Of a DNA stretch of 64,000 bases, positions 20,001-28,775 are shown in pieces. The notes under the pieces were generated by a model that saw only the letters and a program-made list of their open reading frames with translations, was not told where the DNA came from and did not search any database. The position numbers and the translations under genes are program-made. Each line of letters opens with the position of its first letter. Position 1 is the stretch's first letter. Source of the stretch: G963556115 sp963678205 (GTDB lineage: Bacteria; Planctomycetota; SZUA-567); contig OY782760.1 in NCBI GenBank assembly GCA_963678205.1, positions 2,418,001-2,482,000 of the forward strand. Direction: 5' to 3'.

Positions 20001-21847
20001 AGTACTTCTTGAATATTTTGTTTTGCTCGAGATCTTATATTGTTCAAACCAATAACTGCGGCGATGATAATAACACTTAAAACTCCTAGCATTACAAATA
20101 ACCCTGCAAAACGTAATATTCTTTTCTTAATTAGTACTGGGATACGATCAGCTAGCTTCGTGGATAACCCCAAATATATCAACAATGACAATAAAAGTGT
20201 CCCAATAACCAATGCAAGCATGGTATAAATTGTTTGTTTGCTTCCAATATTAGTAAAAATCAATAATTCATTATTTTCAGAATTACTACTGAACCATTTA
20301 CTAAACAGTTCACTTCTTTCATACTGAGTAATTGAACTCAATACCTTATTAACTATTGTAGTAAATTTTTCCCAGTCTTTTCTTATCCCTATTCTCAATC
20401 CAGAGTAGTCATCACTTTTAAAAGTCACTTCATTACTTACAATTAAATCAGTTACAGTGTTTTCAAGTATTAAATAATTGACGACTGCTACTTCACCAAT
20501 GCAAGCATCAACTTCACCTTTTGATACCATGTTTAAAGCTTTAAGGACGCTTTCAACTTCTAAAAATTTTACATCTGGATAGTTTTTTTCGAGTGCTTCA
20601 GCATAAAAGTATCCTTTCTGTAAAGCTATTGTTTTACCCCTCAAATCTTTCAGAGTCGATATTTTGTTATTCTTATGACTTACAATTACTGTTGAATTCT
20701 TTGCGTACGGTTTAGTAAAGTTTAAGAACTGACTGCGCCCTTTAGTTTTTACAATATTCAGCATTAAATCTAATTTTTTATCCTTGATCATTTCAAGTGA
20801 GTTATCCCATGTAGCTCCTTGAATATACTGAATTCTTACACCAAGTTTTTTTGCTAATAAATTCATGCAATCAACAGAATATCCCATTGGCTTGCCATTC
20901 TTATTAAAATTAAATGGCGGCCAATTTTTCTGATTTAAAACTTTTATTACATTATGCTCCGAAAGCCACATTTTTTCATTATCAGTTAAAACATCAAAAG
21001 TACCAAAATCTTTACTATAGGTATTTTCAAGCCACATATTATTCAGGTAGTTCTTTTCACTATGTGTGACATTTTTTATAGCCTTATTTAGTATCTCTTG
21101 TAAAATGGGCCAATCACTTCGAACACTCATTGCTAATCCTGAGGATTTTTCATTTGAAAAAGCAACAATTCCTCCTACCGCAAGATTATAAAACGAATAC
21201 TTACTAATCAAATATCTCATCACAGCATCTCTGCCTATTGTAGCATCGGCTTTTCCCAATGAAACATACTTGAGTGCTTCTGTATAATCATTTACATCAA
21301 CAACAGTAATATCAGGGAATTTTGATCGTATAACGTCACCATAGAAAAATCCATTAGGAATGACGACTTTTTTTCCACTAAGATCGTCGATTGAAGAAAT
21401 GAAATCCTTTTTATTGCATACCACAACTTCAAATGAATGAAAATATGGGACGGTAAATAAGAGGCGATCTTTTCTATCTTCCGTTTCTACAATATTTAGT
21501 ACAATATCAACTTTTTTATCTAGTCCCATTGTTAAAACATCATTCCAAGTTGAGCCCAGAACATACTCAACAGTAACTCCAATTTTTTTAGCAATCAGAT
21601 CCATATACGCAATCGAATAACCCAATGGTTTACCATCAATATTATAATTAAATGGCCCCCAGTTTGCTTCATTTGATACTTTAATTACTGGATGTTCCTT
21701 AATCCATTCTTTTTCCTTATCATTAAACTCAATAGGTATATTTGACGGAACAAGCATGTTTTCACTTGCATATGTAAAAAAAGTCATCACAAGATAACAA
21801 GTAACAACAAATAAATAATGAAATTTTTTACTTATATTACTAAACAT
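14048..21847 (-). CDS. Giant hybrid sensor histidine kinase, 2599 residues
   Basis: Domain order, with rough residues: signal peptide (1-27); two tandem SBP_bac_3 periplasmic binding domains (29-275, 290-525); TM helices (about 540-560, 580-600); a Cache-like extracellular domain (600-910); TM (915-937); PAS (960-1090) and coiled coil; GAF (1165-1290); PocR-type domain with the Cys-rich motif CCDFHRINQQTYEECTKC (about 1345-1520); two PAS domains (1580-1830); HisKA with SHEIRTP (His about 1861); HATPase; two receivers (Asp about 2155 and 2297); HPt with HSLKG (His about 2458). It would sense several extracellular and cytoplasmic ligands and run a complete internal phosphorelay. The start has GAGG 6 nt upstream. 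The output regulator is probably the divergent HD-GYP protein or one encoded elsewhere. Confidence 0.9.
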   Translation of the reverse strand: MFSNISKKFHYLFVVTCYLVMTFFTYASENMLVPSNIPIEFNDKEKEWIKEHPVIKVSNEANWGPFNYNIDGKPLGYSIAYMDLIAKKIGVTVEYVLGSTWNDVLTMGLDKKVDIVLNIVETEDRKDRLLFTVPYFHSFEVVVCNKKDFISSIDDLSGKKVVIPNGFFYGDVIRSKFPDITVVDVNDYTEALKYVSLGKADATIGRDAVMRYLISKYSFYNLAVGGIVAFSNEKSSGLAMSVRSDWPILQEILNKAIKNVTHSEKNYLNNMWLENTYSKDFGTFDVLTDNEKMWLSEHNVIKVLNQKNWPPFNFNKNGKPMGYSVDCMNLLAKKLGVRIQYIQGATWDNSLEMIKDKKLDLMLNIVKTKGRSQFLNFTKPYAKNSTVIVSHKNNKISTLKDLRGKTIALQKGYFYAEALEKNYPDVKFLEVESVLKALNMVSKGEVDACIGEVAVVNYLILENTVTDLIVSNEVTFKSDDYSGLRIGIRKDWEKFTTIVNKVLSSITQYERSELFSKWFSSNSENNELLIFTNIGSKQTIYTMLALVIGTLLLSLLIYLGLSTKLADRIPVLIKKRILRFAGLFVMLGVLSVIIIAAVIGLNNIRSRAKQNIQEVLAAINNAANSNFNEWVHIESELVQDLASKREIITFTEKFVNGGLTRDKIINNPALPWVRSYLNRKNQKGKNTEYFIISQDDLTIAAKSDNLIGKENVIAHMYPQVINRVFNGHTVFLPPFVDESSTMINSTEKSKTPNMYILSPILSSIGEPLAVLAIGYDPQMDFSSIFKEASFMGTGETYAFNEHGEILSPSKYHDDLEKIGLVKKGDSLIANFLLKDPGGNLVEGFKPKNAFDQMPLTYGVNYAINDGNTYQLSEYRDYRGVPVLGYWIWNYKYNIGIMTEVDKAEVFAGYDADKSIIISILAVTLFISFLFVGFVLWNGERSKIKLRKARDEWEAIAELRYNELMSRKQRFSAIFNQSIQQMVVFDSKGLVIDANKIALDFAGLKIEDLIGVPFSESGLWSNLERSDVTINETIKKALAGEILRFEHSTMSATGNEVLWDQMFIPVKNANDEVIFVLVMGHDITQLKQAEADLKDARDKLEIRVQERTLELQETSAKLRISSQIQVSLNSLLSLSIQVSDLSLKSILTNALEVFGAMSWFPESEHSAIFLYENNGDELKLFCSKSMPNNFLDNFNKCSDVRSEYIQFLNNRKLVFLQRNTSEEKELNNLVSEHSEYIVPIVNGSDEIGILVFYLECEHEELDTEKEFLTSAVDIIASMIDRKNRIEEIKRFNNLTMAREARILELKSELNSLYEDSGDEQLYQKSEEAYWAAVSPDDNLLDDDSMESTSVDEIPLGELLPVEDLDFLLQKFCSAVNISTAIIDFDGNVIASARIRRLCCDFHRINQQTYEECTKCDNTVFPEFDLEQGEIVNLCSNGLVEVAAPLFIEGRHVANVFAGQVFLEEPDLGEFTQKAIDSGFDVEDYISAIKQVPVVDQERLRYTLNFLTILVSLVGSLSLERIQARSLENASLNRSRQLKEERAAAISLAEDAEKARAEKVEYQEHLEELVDERTAELLEAKDRTSLILNTAAEGIFGVNNKDEVTFINDAAVELLGYNDSDLLGKPIHGMIHHSHKDGSVYELESSPVYRSYMEGTKHHVECEVLWRKDGTCFDADYTSVPIITDEGIVGAVITFRDITELNRARSEIELNSFHSDLALELTHAGYWHVDFSDPYYYFLSNRGINLLGEDYRSDGKYHLKDEFNSRIDSVDSQLAQIQLEKFNGTIEGRYEFYDATFPYKRPRDGKVIWVHAVGKLINDRIGNKKYVYGAFQDISEQKHAEEDLKNAKYQAEEATKAKSDFLANMSHEIRTPMNAIMGMAHLVLKTDLTAKQRNFVQKIGSSAQALLNIINDILDFSKIEAGKLSIEYVDFHLDEIVENVTTMIATKIQEKDIELLVKANPNVPNVLYGDPYRLTQILINLVNNAAKFTNHGEIVIRINVESTTSESTVLQFSVTDTGIGMSQAQQMKLFKAFSQADESTTRKYGGTGLGLSICKNLCRLMGGEIWVESEEGKGSTFHFTVELKESKFVKERRLVPDPDLRNLKVLIVDDNATSREILQGLLGSMEFRVDEVISGDAAIKVLETCTDSDMYDLVILDWQMPGMNGIETAKQIKLSKKIKTIPKMIMLTAFGREGIAKSAEQCGIDGFLVKPVTQSILFDSVMHVFHKAGVQSVIYSDSSMDSTENFNLLKGIDILLVEDNEINQEVAIGLLEETESNVDVANNGQDAIDMVQKKRYDLVLMDIQMPIKDGYSATKEIRNLGDEFSISSLPIIAMTANAMSGDKEKALFHGMNDYISKPIDPVKLLDTINKWVSGFSESQITVPIDIAKTNISKVLDSHIEGNDFISNVAGININEGLARIGGKLNVYKNILTKTRNNYVNAVEDIKLLIKNNNSKEAQRYVHSLKGVAGNIGAVDLMQAASNVENAFNNDDSSALEMLDRLGRELTVVISSIDDFVPSQEMIINSAKESGETTELLALLEDVAPHIRARKPKKCEKAVSELSGKSWPGNSDNQVKELITLINKYKFKPAIELLEKIISDIS

Positions 21848-22175
21848 ATATTCCTCATTTTTAAAACTATCTTAAACGTACAAATTAACGTACTATTTAT
21901 TAATAAAATATAACTAAAATATCTTAATGTTCTTTTGACGAACAAGAAACCGATAATATCATCATTTTATTATTTAAGCACTTATAAAATTTTATGTCAA
22001 GCAATAACTATGCTAATATTATCATCTACTAATATCACAAACTAAAATTAAATATAACAGAATTTTGATTGACAGAATATAATAAGTATGCAAAATTAGT
22101 TTTAGTTAATAATCATAATATTTTAACCTCATTAATATATTTATCTAAATATATTATATTACGAAAAATTCTAAT
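21848..22175. promoter_or_regulatory. Divergent promoter region between giant kinase and HD-GYP regulator
   Basis: A 328-nt AT-rich region from which two signalling genes diverge. It must hold both promoters, but the composition gives many TATAAT-like matches and I would not choose one. Confidence 0.4.
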
Positions 22176-23264
22176 ATGATTGACTTCACAGGTTGCACAA
22201 TCCTTGTTGTTGATGACATTATTACAAACATTGACATACTTGTAAACGGATTGGAAAAAGAAAAATATGATATTGCAGTTGCCGTTGACGGACCAACTGC
22301 ACTGGAATTAATTCCAAATGTCAACCCCGATTTAATACTACTTGATATTGTAATGCCTGGGATGAGCGGATACGAAGTATGCAAGGCATTAAAATCTAAA
22401 AACTCTACTAAGAACATTCCCGTAATCTTTTTAACTGCGCTAGATCAAATTAAGAATAAAAATAGAGGTTTTGAACTTGGAGCTGTTGATTATATAACAA
22501 AGCCTTTTGATATCTTTGAAGTTCGTTCAAGAATAAAGACACATTTAGAATTAAGTTTGAGCCAAAAGATGCTAAAAAAACATAATGAAATTCTCGACCA
22601 ACGAGTAAAAGAACGTACTACAGCTCTTACCAAGGCAAATCAAAAACTCGAACAAGTCCAAATAGAGGTAATTATGCGTCTAGGCCTTGCAACAGAGATG
22701 CGTGACGATGAAACAGGTGCTCATATTAAACAAATAAGAAAGATTGTTGAAGTTATTTCCGAACGCTATGGTAGATCTAATAATGAAAGTCAGCTTTGGG
22801 GACTTGCAAGCACAATGCATGATGTTGGCAAAGTAGGGATTTCCGACACAATTCTTCTAAAGCCATCAAAGTTGACAAGAGAAGAGTTTGAAATAATTAA
22901 GACCCATACCACTATAGGTGCAAAAATTTTAGATAATAGCGATTCAGAACTCATTCAAGTTGCAAAATCAATAGCACTTAGCCACCATGAGAAATGGGAC
23001 GGTTGCGGATATCCTCACCAATTATCAAAAACACAGATTCCGCTTCCAGCTAGAATTACAGCAATTGCAGATGTTTTTGATGCCCTTATATCTTCAAGAC
23101 CATATAAAGAAGCATGGGAGCTTAATAAGGTCATTGACTACTTCAACGAAAATTCAGGCAAACATTTCGACCCTGACCTCACTGAAATTTTTTTATTTTC
23201 AATACCAGACATTATAAAGTCTAGAAATATTAGCACTAAAACAAGTAGAGAAAAAGTTACTTAA
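22176..23264 (+). CDS. Response regulator with HD-GYP domain (c-di-GMP phosphodiesterase)
   Basis: A 362-residue protein: receiver domain (about 5-122; phospho-Asp in ILLDIVMPGMSG, Lys in YITKPFD), a short coiled linker, then HD-GYP (about 165-345). The HD pair is in STMHDVGKVG, further metal ligands in KTHTTIGAKIL and SHHEKWDG, and the GYP signature in GCGYP. Such proteins hydrolyse cyclic di-GMP under phosphorylation control, lowering it and favouring motility. It diverges from the giant kinase and converges with the next hybrid kinase (2-nt gap), which suggests a shared signalling pathway. Confidence 0.93.
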   Translation: MIDFTGCTILVVDDIITNIDILVNGLEKEKYDIAVAVDGPTALELIPNVNPDLILLDIVMPGMSGYEVCKALKSKNSTKNIPVIFLTALDQIKNKNRGFELGAVDYITKPFDIFEVRSRIKTHLELSLSQKMLKKHNEILDQRVKERTTALTKANQKLEQVQIEVIMRLGLATEMRDDETGAHIKQIRKIVEVISERYGRSNNESQLWGLASTMHDVGKVGISDTILLKPSKLTREEFEIIKTHTTIGAKILDNSDSELIQVAKSIALSHHEKWDGCGYPHQLSKTQIPLPARITAIADVFDALISSRPYKEAWELNKVIDYFNENSGKHFDPDLTEIFLFSIPDIIKSRNISTKTSREKVT

Positions 23265-23266
23265 TG

Positions 23267-25669
23267 TTAAATTGATTTAATACATTCCTCAAGCATTTCT
23301 ACAGCTTCTTTATACCTATACATCTCAACTTTTTTCATTACTTCAACCACCCGCTCTGAAATATCCTCAGGCAATGGCAATCGCTTGAGACTATCTATTG
23401 CAAAAGTTATATCACGTGGTTTAGAGGATAGTAATGCTGAATGCAAGGTTGATAGTTTAGCTTTGAATCCGCGGGCTGATTCTTTCGACTCAATAGTCTT
23501 TAGCTTACGCAATACTTCATCAATAAGCATCTTAGCTTCATTGTAATTATCCCCAAAAGCAAGCATATCAATCTGACGTAAACATTTATAAAGTTCTCTA
23601 GGAAGCGCTATAGTAAATGTTGAATTAGCGACTTGTTCATACTGTTCAATTGTTCCACTTTCTAAAGCTTCCTTCATCTTAAATAAATATTTTTCTAATT
23701 CAATAACTAAGTGATTATCAATATCCTCACATTTAGTTTTTATATTATCAAACGCTTCCGGATATAAAAGCTCTGCTTCATATAGCGAATTTTCAAGAAC
23801 TACATTTACCTCAGAAAGAAGTCCTTTAATTTCGTGCCACTGCTCTGAATCAATCATTACTTCTGCTTTTCCAGCAATTTCAGCCAAGACAATTAGTCCA
23901 ATATTAGCGCTTGCTCCTTTAAGCTTATGTATATCAAATATAAGCCTGTGCTTATCTAAATCCTCTAATGCTGAATTTATTTTCATTCCAAAGTCAACAG
24001 TACTATTTACAAACTCTTTTAAAGCATAAACAAAATATTCCTTACCAATTGAAGATTCTAATGATGCCAGATGAGCAGAATTAAAATACTTCAATTCAGA
24101 TTTTCTAACCATACTCTTAGACGTTTTAATTAAACTTACCTTAATAACACGTGCAATTTCATCTAAGAGATCATTTCGATTAATTGGCTTATTAACATAT
24201 CCGTCCATACCAGCAGCAAAGCACTTATCTTTATTAGAGCTCATAACACTTGCAGTTACTGCAATAATTGGTACATTTGCCATTTTTGTCGGTAACTTTC
24301 TAATTTTTTTTGTTGCCTGTATACCATCCATATCTGGCATTTGCATATCCATGAGTACAACATCATAATGATGCTCTAAACAAGCCTGTACAGACTCTAC
24401 TCCATTATTTGCAATTGATATTTCATGCTCGCATCCATCAAGCATTCCCAAAAGAACTTGCTGATTTACTTTATTATCTTCAACAATCAAAATGCGAATT
24501 GCCGGTAGTTTATATTGAATATCTGGGTACGACTCAAATAGCTCTACTTCATGCTGTTCACTTTTTTTAATAGGGATATCAAACCAGAACTCACTTCCTA
24601 CCCCAGGTTCACTCTTAACCCCTATCATACCATTCATCATTTTAACTATTCTACTAGAAATTGAGAGCCCTAATCCAGTACCCCCATATTTTCTTGAGAT
24701 TGAAGAATCAACCTGTGAAAAATTCTTAAAAAGTTTTTTTCTTCCAATATCATCAATTCCAATACCTGTATCCACAACTGAAAAAAACATTTTCCCAGCA
24801 GTATCAGCCCTAACATTTAATCTCACACTTCCTTTTTCAGTAAATTTAATAGCATTACTAATAAAATTAAGTAGCACCTGCCTTATTCTGTTTGGGTCAC
24901 CAACTATAACCTTTGGGACATTATCATCAACGTTAACGTCAAGTATTAACCCTTTAATTTCAGCCCTATTAAACATAAGAACCTTTACCGACTCTATCAA
25001 TTTAACTGGTGAAAACGGAATATTTTCAAGCTCAAGTTTACCAGCCTCTAGTTTTGAGTGATCAAGAATATCATTTATTATTGCCAATAATGAATTACTG
25101 GAATCATAAATTGTCTGAGTAAATCCGCGCTGTTTGCTATCAAGTGATGTTTCCAGCAATAACTGAGTCATACCAATTATACCATTCATTGGAGTGCGAA
25201 TTTCATGACTCATTGTCGCCAAAAAATCTGATTTAATTCTCGCATTTTCTTCAGCGATCTGACGCTGTCTTTCAAGCTCTAAACCCATAAAGTATATTGA
25301 TAAATGGGTGTGCACTCTGGCTCTGACCTCAGAAATTTCAAATGGCTTAATAACAAAATCAACAGCACCTAACTCAAATCCTTTTGTTTTTGAGTCAACA
25401 TCTGATAATGCAGTCAAAAATATTATCGGGATTGAAGACGTTTTTTCTGAAGCTTTCAACCTTCTGCAAACTTCATACCCATCAATATCTGGCATCATAA
25501 CATCTAAAAGGATTATATCTGGTAACTCTTCGTCGATAGCCTCTAAAGCTGACTCACCATCCATTGCTACAGCAACTTCATATTCATCAGCAAGAGCCTC
25601 TACTAGAATTTCAACATTTTCTTCTGTATCATCAACTATCAAGACCAATGCATCACTTATAGATCTCAT
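23267..25669 (-). CDS. Hybrid histidine kinase with N-terminal receiver and HPt
   Basis: An 800-residue cytoplasmic protein without membrane segments. Domains: receiver (8-122, Asp in ILLDVMMPDIDG), HisKA (MSHEIRTPMNG, His about 155), HATPase_c (about 260-375, with GTGLGLSI), second receiver (395-510, Asp in VLMDMQMPDMDG about 440), HPt (HKLKG, His about 580), and a C-terminal helical region (about 650-800) that I cannot name. The leading receiver suggests that it is itself driven by an upstream kinase, perhaps the giant hybrid kinase nearby. The start is supported by TGGAG 8 nt upstream. Confidence 0.92.
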   Translation of the reverse strand: MRSISDALVLIVDDTEENVEILVEALADEYEVAVAMDGESALEAIDEELPDIILLDVMMPDIDGYEVCRRLKASEKTSSIPIIFLTALSDVDSKTKGFELGAVDFVIKPFEISEVRARVHTHLSIYFMGLELERQRQIAEENARIKSDFLATMSHEIRTPMNGIIGMTQLLLETSLDSKQRGFTQTIYDSSNSLLAIINDILDHSKLEAGKLELENIPFSPVKLIESVKVLMFNRAEIKGLILDVNVDDNVPKVIVGDPNRIRQVLLNFISNAIKFTEKGSVRLNVRADTAGKMFFSVVDTGIGIDDIGRKKLFKNFSQVDSSISRKYGGTGLGLSISSRIVKMMNGMIGVKSEPGVGSEFWFDIPIKKSEQHEVELFESYPDIQYKLPAIRILIVEDNKVNQQVLLGMLDGCEHEISIANNGVESVQACLEHHYDVVLMDMQMPDMDGIQATKKIRKLPTKMANVPIIAVTASVMSSNKDKCFAAGMDGYVNKPINRNDLLDEIARVIKVSLIKTSKSMVRKSELKYFNSAHLASLESSIGKEYFVYALKEFVNSTVDFGMKINSALEDLDKHRLIFDIHKLKGASANIGLIVLAEIAGKAEVMIDSEQWHEIKGLLSEVNVVLENSLYEAELLYPEAFDNIKTKCEDIDNHLVIELEKYLFKMKEALESGTIEQYEQVANSTFTIALPRELYKCLRQIDMLAFGDNYNEAKMLIDEVLRKLKTIESKESARGFKAKLSTLHSALLSSKPRDITFAIDSLKRLPLPEDISERVVEVMKKVEMYRYKEAVEMLEECIKSI

Positions 25670-25939
25670 TTTATCTCCATCTAATATAATAATATAACAT
25701 TAATATTAAATATGCTTAGTATAATATGTCCAAATAAACCAAATAAACTCATAATAATCCATAATTATTTATAATACAGCCAAATTACAAATTAATTTTG
25801 CTTAAATACGAGTCAATTTCATGGAATATTAGTTCAAACTTAATCGATTTAATCTATATAAAATGAACTATAAATAATGAATACACAATAATTCTGAGAA
25901 TAACACACAATGTCAATCTAAGGTATATTATTATATAAA

Positions 25940-25976
25940 AGGTGAAGTGTATAAAGCACCAAATATCACTTCACCT
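25940..25976 (-). terminator. Terminator downstream of the chemoreceptor gene
   Basis: Perfect 10-bp arms, 25940-25949 and 25967-25976, enclose a 17-nt loop. On the minus strand the stem is followed by TTTTATAT. It lies 37 nt past the chemoreceptor stop codon. Confidence 0.7.
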
Positions 25977-26013
25977 AAATTTTTAAGAATTGTTCTCTAT
26001 CCCTCAAGCTCAA

Positions 26014-28077
26014 TTAGTTTTTGCTTGTAGAATTTAGTAGTTTCTTATTATTGATTGAAATAACGTCTCTTGAGCTTTCATACTCTACTTCAGTTGAAAT
26101 ATTACGTATATCCAATTTGAACTGAGCCATCAATTGATTCAAGTGCTGAGCTTGGGAGGACATCGAGCTTGCCGCTGAAGAAGTTTCTTCAGCATTTGCT
26201 GTATTATTTTGAGTAACTTTATCAATCTGCTGTAAGCCTATACTTATTTGATGTATGCCTTCAGATTGTTCATTGCTGGCAAGTGAAATTTTTCCAAGAA
26301 TATCTGCTACCTCTACTACATCAACAACAACACTTCCTAGAGATTCTTTTGTATTGTTAGCAATTTTTGCGCCATTTGAAAGTTTTGATACTGTCTGATC
26401 AACAAGCTCAGCGGTTTCTTTTGCAGCTTTCGCACTTCGCCCTGCAAGATTACGTACTTCTTCAGCAACGACTGCGAACCCTTTACCATGATGTCCGGCT
26501 CTAGCAGCTTCAACAGCAGCGTTCAAAGATAACAGGTTTGTCTGGAAGGCAATATCATCAATCATTTTAACAATTTTAGCAATTTCTTGACCTGCTTCTT
26601 GCATATCAATCATTGCCACCACCATTTCTTCTACATCTGAGTTTCCCTTTTCAGCAGTCTGTCTAGATTTATTTGCTAAACCACTGGCATTTGTTGAGTT
26701 TTCTGCATTTAACTTTGTCTGTGAACCAATTTCAACAATCGAACTATTGATCTGCTCAAGAGAAGCAGCAGTCTCTGTCGCACCAGAAGACAATGACTGA
26801 CTTGCTTCAGCAAATTGCTCTGAGCCATTTGTAACCTGTGCAATTAAATTAGACATAGTTGCTAATGTTTTATTAAGTCGCTCTTTCATATTTGTAAATG
26901 ATTTACCAAGAATATCATTTTCAGAGGCGATATTAACATTTCCTGTAAAATCACCATTAGAAATCTGCTCAGCCTCTCTAGCTTTTTGATCAATATATTT
27001 TCTTAACCCCGCAGCAGCTATTGTCATACTCCCTACTTCATCCTTACGCTTATACATTTTTAAAATTAAATCCGCATAATTTTTATTGCTAGAAGTATCT
27101 CCAATACTAGAACGCTGAAGAAAATCCATAATAACAGTTATTGGGGCAGTTACCAAATTTGTTAAAAGATATCTCATGCAAATACCAAGGACCACTATCG
27201 TCAAAATTCCACCAATCATAATAGTATTACGAATTAGTGACACATTTTTATCAATATCATTAATACTAGTACATACAGAAATTGACCAGCCAGTATGTTC
27301 ATCTGTTTTAAATGCACTCATAATCTCAGAACCATTTACAAAGAAACGTTGTAATCCATTCTTACTATTAAGAATAATTTTTCCCCAGTCAGACTCATTT
27401 AAATTATTCTTCATTATTTTGTCTGCATCTCTATGAGCTAATACAGTTCCCTTTTTATCAGCTACAAAAGTATAGCCATTTTCACCAATTTGCAACGGCT
27501 CAACGTATCTTTTTGAGAATATATTGCAATTTATTACAGCTGTGACAAAACCAGATATTTGCTCATTAACTTTTATCGGTGTCATAACCACAAAAATTGG
27601 ATTACCGTCTCGTTTGCTAGCAATAATGTCAGAAATGATCGTCTTGCCACTTTTTTTGCAATCTATAAAATATTGACGTTTTGATAGATCTAACCCAATC
27701 GTAGATGGATTAGATGACGCTATTATGGTTCCATTTTTGTCACAAATATTCAGTCCCTCATAATCACGAAATGATGTAACAACCTCTTTAAGGCTTTCGT
27801 TATCATGATTAATCTCTTCAGGTTTTGGTTTACTAGTTACTACTAATTTTCTAAATTTGTCACGTGTAGCTTGTGATTGACAAGTCGCCTCTATGCCATT
27901 TACCCACTGAGCTATTTGCTTTGATAGTAATGTTGACATTATCTTTTGATCACTCGATATTTTATTCTCTAATATTTCTGCAGAAGTATTATAAGAAATA
28001 TAGCTCAAAAGAGCTATACATAAAAACACAATCAAAATTGTTGGCACTAAAAATTTAGCACGTAACATCATCTTCAT
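26014..28077 (-). CDS. Methyl-accepting chemotaxis protein (dCache-HAMP-MCP)
   Basis: A 687-residue transmembrane chemoreceptor. TM1 at about 10-30, dCache_1 sensor (about 35-275), TM2 (about 280-303), HAMP (about 304-380), then the MCP signalling hairpin. The hairpin's invariant tip AFQTNLLSLNAAVEAARAG and EVRNLAGRSAKAAKE are clear. I start at ATG 28075-28077, which has AGAGGA 7 nt upstream, rather than the in-frame TTG at 28092 inside that ribosome site. The dCache fold usually binds amino acids or small carboxylates. The C-terminus ends STSKN and lacks a CheR/CheB-tethering NWETF pentapeptide. Together with flgM it indicates a motile cell. Confidence 0.95.
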   Translation of the reverse strand: MKMMLRAKFLVPTILIVFLCIALLSYISYNTSAEILENKISSDQKIMSTLLSKQIAQWVNGIEATCQSQATRDKFRKLVVTSKPKPEEINHDNESLKEVVTSFRDYEGLNICDKNGTIIASSNPSTIGLDLSKRQYFIDCKKSGKTIISDIIASKRDGNPIFVVMTPIKVNEQISGFVTAVINCNIFSKRYVEPLQIGENGYTFVADKKGTVLAHRDADKIMKNNLNESDWGKIILNSKNGLQRFFVNGSEIMSAFKTDEHTGWSISVCTSINDIDKNVSLIRNTIMIGGILTIVVLGICMRYLLTNLVTAPITVIMDFLQRSSIGDTSSNKNYADLILKMYKRKDEVGSMTIAAAGLRKYIDQKAREAEQISNGDFTGNVNIASENDILGKSFTNMKERLNKTLATMSNLIAQVTNGSEQFAEASQSLSSGATETAASLEQINSSIVEIGSQTKLNAENSTNASGLANKSRQTAEKGNSDVEEMVVAMIDMQEAGQEIAKIVKMIDDIAFQTNLLSLNAAVEAARAGHHGKGFAVVAEEVRNLAGRSAKAAKETAELVDQTVSKLSNGAKIANNTKESLGSVVVDVVEVADILGKISLASNEQSEGIHQISIGLQQIDKVTQNNTANAEETSSAASSMSSQAQHLNQLMAQFKLDIRNISTEVEYESSRDVISINNKKLLNSTSKN

Positions 28078-28775
28078 TCTTTTTCCTCTCAAAACTTAAA
28101 CACATATTTTCAATATTAAACTAAATTGATTTTTAAAAACACATATAAAATCAAGGGCTTTTACATTACTCAAAAGCAATAACTCTTTACATATTCAAAA
28201 CAGACATTTATACATTATTAAAATCTAGTAAAGAATCCAAACCTGTTTAAATCAAACATAACCTTTATTTTTTCTCATATGCTAAAAACAGAAGTAAAAA
28301 ACTTATATTACCTCAAATATTTTTTTTGTCAATTTATTTACAGCAAATATCGCAAGTATAACTTCACAAATTACTAAATTAGTTCTTCTATTAATATTAT
28401 ATCCTCAACCTGAGAGAATAATAAAGTGCAAATAGTTAAAGTACTCACAACACTTTAAGTTAGAAATGAACAGAATCTTATCCTAAGATAAGATTCTATT
28501 AGTATTGCTCTACATAATTTACATAAAAATACATAAGCATCTAAAGTACAAAGAAAAGCAATAAGTCATAGTTGAAATAGTTGAAGGTAAAGACTTTCAA
28601 AAGTAATTTGCACCCCAACAATAAAACACTCTAAGTTATATTTAGTCAAATTGAACGATTCTAATACTGCGATGTGAAGCATTCAGACGACGAACAAAAA
28701 TAACCACAGATTATCCATCACTAATTCTGACTGTGTTAGCCAATACAGCACCTAATGATAATATTGCAAATTAAT
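28078..28775. other. Long intergenic region with one hairpin
   Basis: About 700 nt without a recognisable gene. The one clear structure is a perfect 11-bp inverted repeat, 28472-28482 with 28487-28497 and a 4-nt loop, with no strong T tail. It could be a weak terminator or a structured RNA element. Confidence 0.4.
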
